Origin: Panagrolaimus kolymaensis
Taxonomy: Eukaryota; Nematoda; Chromadorea; Rhabditida; Panagrolaimidae
NCBI GenBank assembly: GCA_028622995.1
Contig: JAJQJQ010000017.1
Location: forward strand, 806,001-870,000
Direction of reading: 5' to 3'
DNA length: 64,000 nt
This document shows positions 61,301 through 64,000 of the stretch, piece by piece. The translations under genes were made by a program, and so were the position numbers. Below the pieces are notes generated by a model that was given only the letters and a program-made list of their open reading frames with translations, did no database searches and was not told the DNA's origin. Positions within the stretch are counted from its first letter, which is position 1. Every line of letters starts with the position of its first letter.

Positions 61301-63100
61301 CTTGTTTCCATTCCATAGGAATCCTTTTTAAAAGTTTTCTTTTTTGAACGAAATCAATCAACACTTTTTTCTTTTTCTTCAAATGCGACTCTTAAAAACC
61401 TTTTTTTTTCATTGACGACAGCAAAAGCATTGCTTCGGAAGAGAGTTTTTCCGGAGTTTAGAAGAAAATAGCCACTGCTTTCAACAACGCACTGATGAAG
61501 TGGAGAGAAAGCTTCTTTTTTTTGTTGCCTATAGGCTTTAAAATTTTTAGCCTTTGGTCCAATGGCACACATACACACCAGAAACATGGCAAATAGCAAT
61601 TGCAGTAGCAAGTCAGTCAGTCTCTAGGGTTTTTATTTTTTTGCTTTTTTGGCTTCGATAAATTAAAGAAGAAAAAGCCAACGGCATTGCGTGATGCAAA
61701 ATTTTTTGTGGGATTGGATTGAATGAAATGATTACAGATAGAAAAACGTATAAATTTTCTTTTTCTTTTAACGCTTCTAAGAAAGCTTTCAAAAAAGCTA
61801 TTTAAAAACATGATTTTTGCTCTTTTTTCTGCGCACAAAATTCTCACGAACTTTTTTCCCTCTTCTGTATGTAACCTTTTTTTTCATTTGCCGCCTTCTT
61901 TTTTTTTTTATTTATTCCTTCACGATTTTCGACGTTCATCGTTTTTCGTTCAAGTGTTTTCTTTATTTTTTTACTGGTATCATTTCGAATAAGTGGAGAA
62001 ATAAAAAAGAAAACGTCATCAAAGCATTTAAAAAATATATCAAGACTAGTCTGTTACAAACTACCCTGAAATGGAGGTGAAGAATCTTTTCCTCTTTTTA
62101 GGCCTCTTTTTTTTTTAACAATGAACCTTCTCTTTTCGTGTCGCGAATAAATTGAAGAACAAAAAATGCTTACTTTTTTTAACCCAAAAATGAAGTATGT
62201 ATGTTTATACATAATTCAAAGAAGCAAAAGTCAAAATAAGCTTTGACTTTCTTACTCTTTTTTCTTCGCTGCTTCTTTCTTTCAACTTTATAGATCAAAT
62301 TTCAATTCAAGTACGTGTTAGATATTGTTTGAATCATTGTTGTTTGAGGGGAGTGTTATTAGGTTAGGTTATATGTTGGCCAACAACCAGTACCACCACA
62401 TCGCAAAAAGAAAAAAGTATTTTTCCATTTTATATTTTTCGCGCGACCTATTCTATTTTTTTCTCCATTCTTTGGTTGACTGGAGCTTTTTCTCAATTTT
62501 GCAATTTTATAATGGTAAAAAGGCCTCAATTTTGTTTCTCTTCTCTTCATTTCATCTTTTTTTTTCGCAGCAATTACTTCATTAACACCACCACTCTCTT
62601 TTTTTTCTCTATACTTTTCTATCTATTTTTCTGGTTTTGTCATTTATTTTTTTGTTGTGTTGAAAATATTCTTACAATATTTTATTCATTTTATATTTTT
62701 AGTAGTGACCGGTCTTCTGAAGACGCCTTAATGGTGGCACAATTTTCTTCAAGATATATTGGAGGAGGTCCGCTCTCTAATACCACCAACCTGGGTCCAC
62801 ATTACCAACAACAACAACAACACCAACTCCAAAACGCATCATTGATAAATGGATTTACTAATTCATCAATGATGTCAGCCCCCAATAACAATCAACAACA
62901 CCTCAATGGCCCCGGTGCATGGTATTATGAAATGGGTCCAGCCGATGAAACAGGCTCAGGGTCAGCTTCCACTGGAATTCCAGGTGATTGTTCACCAATC
63001 ATGGATATGATAATTGATGAACGTCTTGCTCATCGACATACCACTGAATCAGTTGAAGTTCCTTCATCAGAACATGTTGCCGAAATTGTCGGCCGACAAG
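58336..63100 (+). CDS. mex-3: MEX-3 KH-domain RNA-binding protein, N-terminal exons (3' partial)
   Basis: Translational repressor of maternal mRNAs that sets early embryonic cell fate in C. elegans. Three exons are in the window (58336-58552, 60403-60457, 62703-63100), 223 codons in phase, ending at a GTTTGT donor inside the first KH domain. The last residues, ESVEVPSSEHVAEIVGRQG, are nearly invariant in MEX3 proteins and start KH1 with the first part of its GxxG-containing helix. The rest is low-complexity: Thr/Gln/Ser-rich N-terminus, a Gln tract in exon 3 (CAA repeats near 62806), Asn/Ser stretches. Introns of 1850 and 2245 nt contrast with the ~50-nt introns elsewhere. The ATG chosen is the first after a plausible UTR acceptor; the frame is open further upstream but there it is Phe/Leu-rich noise. 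Confidence 0.92.
58553..60402 (+). other. mex-3 intron 1
   Basis: 1850-nt intron. Holds a 12-base inverted repeat (AATGTTTCCGAA at 58635-58646 and its complement at 58773-58784) and an E2F-like GCGCCAAA at 58614-58621. Otherwise A/T runs. Confidence 0.6.
60458..62702 (+). other. mex-3 intron 2
   Basis: 2245-nt low-complexity intron. Frames on either strand are Lys/Arg- or Phe-rich by composition. Nothing supported. Confidence 0.6.
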
Positions 63101-64000
63101 GTTTGTGATAGTTTTTCGTTTTATATTTTTTTATGCTTATTTGCAATGTGTTTTTTGTGTATGTATTCATTCATCAACAAAAAAGAAATTACGCAATGGA
63201 CGCCGGCCTTCGAAAATAAAATAGACGCGCTCAAATACAATAAAAAAAAGAAAGAGAGGAGAACCGAATGAAACCTCCAATGAAAAATGAGAAGAAAAAA
63301 AAGGAGAGGGTTATTTCCGCGCATTGAAGAAAAAAGAAGAAAAAGGTCGGCAGCAAAGTGGTGCTGCACTTAAAAGCTATGTTTCCTTTTGGCGTCCCCG
63401 ACGACGAGAACGAAAACGACGATGAAAAAAACCAATGGTTATTTTTGCGTGTATTTTTATTTCTGCATCGCGCAACCAACCAACCCCAAACCGTGAATAG
63501 CCTTTCCTCCCTTCTCTCCTTTTTTTTCTCAATTTCGCGAAAAGTCAAGCTGCTACGATCATCGCTTTTTCAACCCAAAAGTCTACTTTCAATTAGCTTC
63601 CGACTGCGCGGGATAAAAAAATAAAATTAAAATAAACGGAAATTTGACCGAAGAACGCAAAAGTAGAAATAAGCTTTTCTCGGATCCAATGTCATTGAAC
63701 TTCGACGATGAATGTTGACTCTTTTTAACACAATTTTTTTTTAAATCTTAAAGTTGTATCTTTAACTAAAAAATCAGAAGACAGTTGCGCTATCACTTAC
63801 CGCAATCTTTTCAATTTCTTGATGAAATTTTGGCGCCTAAAAAATCAATTGGAAAAATTGATTGCCGAGGAACGATAGCAACCAACCGGTTTTTTCGCGC
63901 CATTTTGATTCTTTTTCTTTCTTTTAACTTGCTTTTTTGAAATTTTACTGCTATCAACGTTTGTTTCAACATAAAGAAATGGTGTTTCTAAAAATTTAAA
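63101..64000 (+). other. mex-3 intron 3, continuing past the window
   Basis: Begins with GTTTGT after a codon split in phase 1. The conserved continuation of KH1 (GCKIKAL in relatives) is not found before the window end, so the intron exceeds 900 nt. Contains TTTTGGCGCC at 63828-63837, an E2F-like match. Confidence 0.6.

Overview
This window is nuclear DNA from a nematode. It starts with the end of a nematode-type seven-transmembrane chemoreceptor. It also carries clear homologues of mex-3, dyf-2, ppk-1, pdi-3 and a cuticlin-like ZP protein. Most introns are 45-55 nt with GTAAGT-like donors and TTTTAG/TTTCAG acceptors, and the DNA is AT-rich with long A/T runs. Several genes have a 3' splice acceptor just before the start codon, which fits spliced-leader trans-splicing. 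I cannot name the species.

Layout. (1) 0-13.7 kb: chemoreceptor 3' end (+); chd-1 (-, ten exons) with an EHD-like gene on the opposite strand inside one intron; pdi-3/ERp57 (-). (2) 13.7-20.2 kb: dyf-2/WDR19 (+, nineteen exons) with a perfect RFX X-box upstream, then a divergent Skp1/BTB-like gene. (3) 20.6-27.9 kb: GIPC (-), cuticlin-like ZP protein (+), small forkhead factor (-), hnRNP M/MYEF2-like RNA-binding protein (-), methylmalonyl-CoA epimerase (+). (4) 28.0-32.8 kb: MBD2/3-like (-) and ANP32 (-), perhaps an operon, then a hAT-transposase-derived gene (+) with one in-frame stop. (5) 33.7-48.1 kb: mitochondrial ClpX (+), a small decayed gene relict (-), NDUFB7 (-), GH47 mannosidase (+), sorting nexin 1/2 (-), PIP5K ppk-1 (+), a small HMG-box protein (-), a MARVEL-like tetraspan protein (+). 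(6) 48.1-64 kb: a 10-kb gene-poor, low-complexity stretch with one near-perfect palindromic repeat, then the first three coding exons of mex-3, separated by large introns and running off the window.

Exon joins were worked out by hand from splice sites, reading phase and remembered family alignments. For every complete spliced gene the exon lengths sum to a whole number of codons. Most genes are conserved housekeeping, trafficking or cilium genes. From memory, chd-1/pdi-3 are neighbours on C. elegans chromosome I, and mce-1, a ClpX gene, NDUFB7 and mans-1 cluster there too, so this looks like a conserved chromosome-I-type block. No bacterial-style system, CRISPR array, rRNA or confident tRNA was seen. 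The most unusual items are the nested EHD-like gene and the hAT-derived gene, each with one in-frame stop in an otherwise open frame, the palindromic element, and the X-box of dyf-2.
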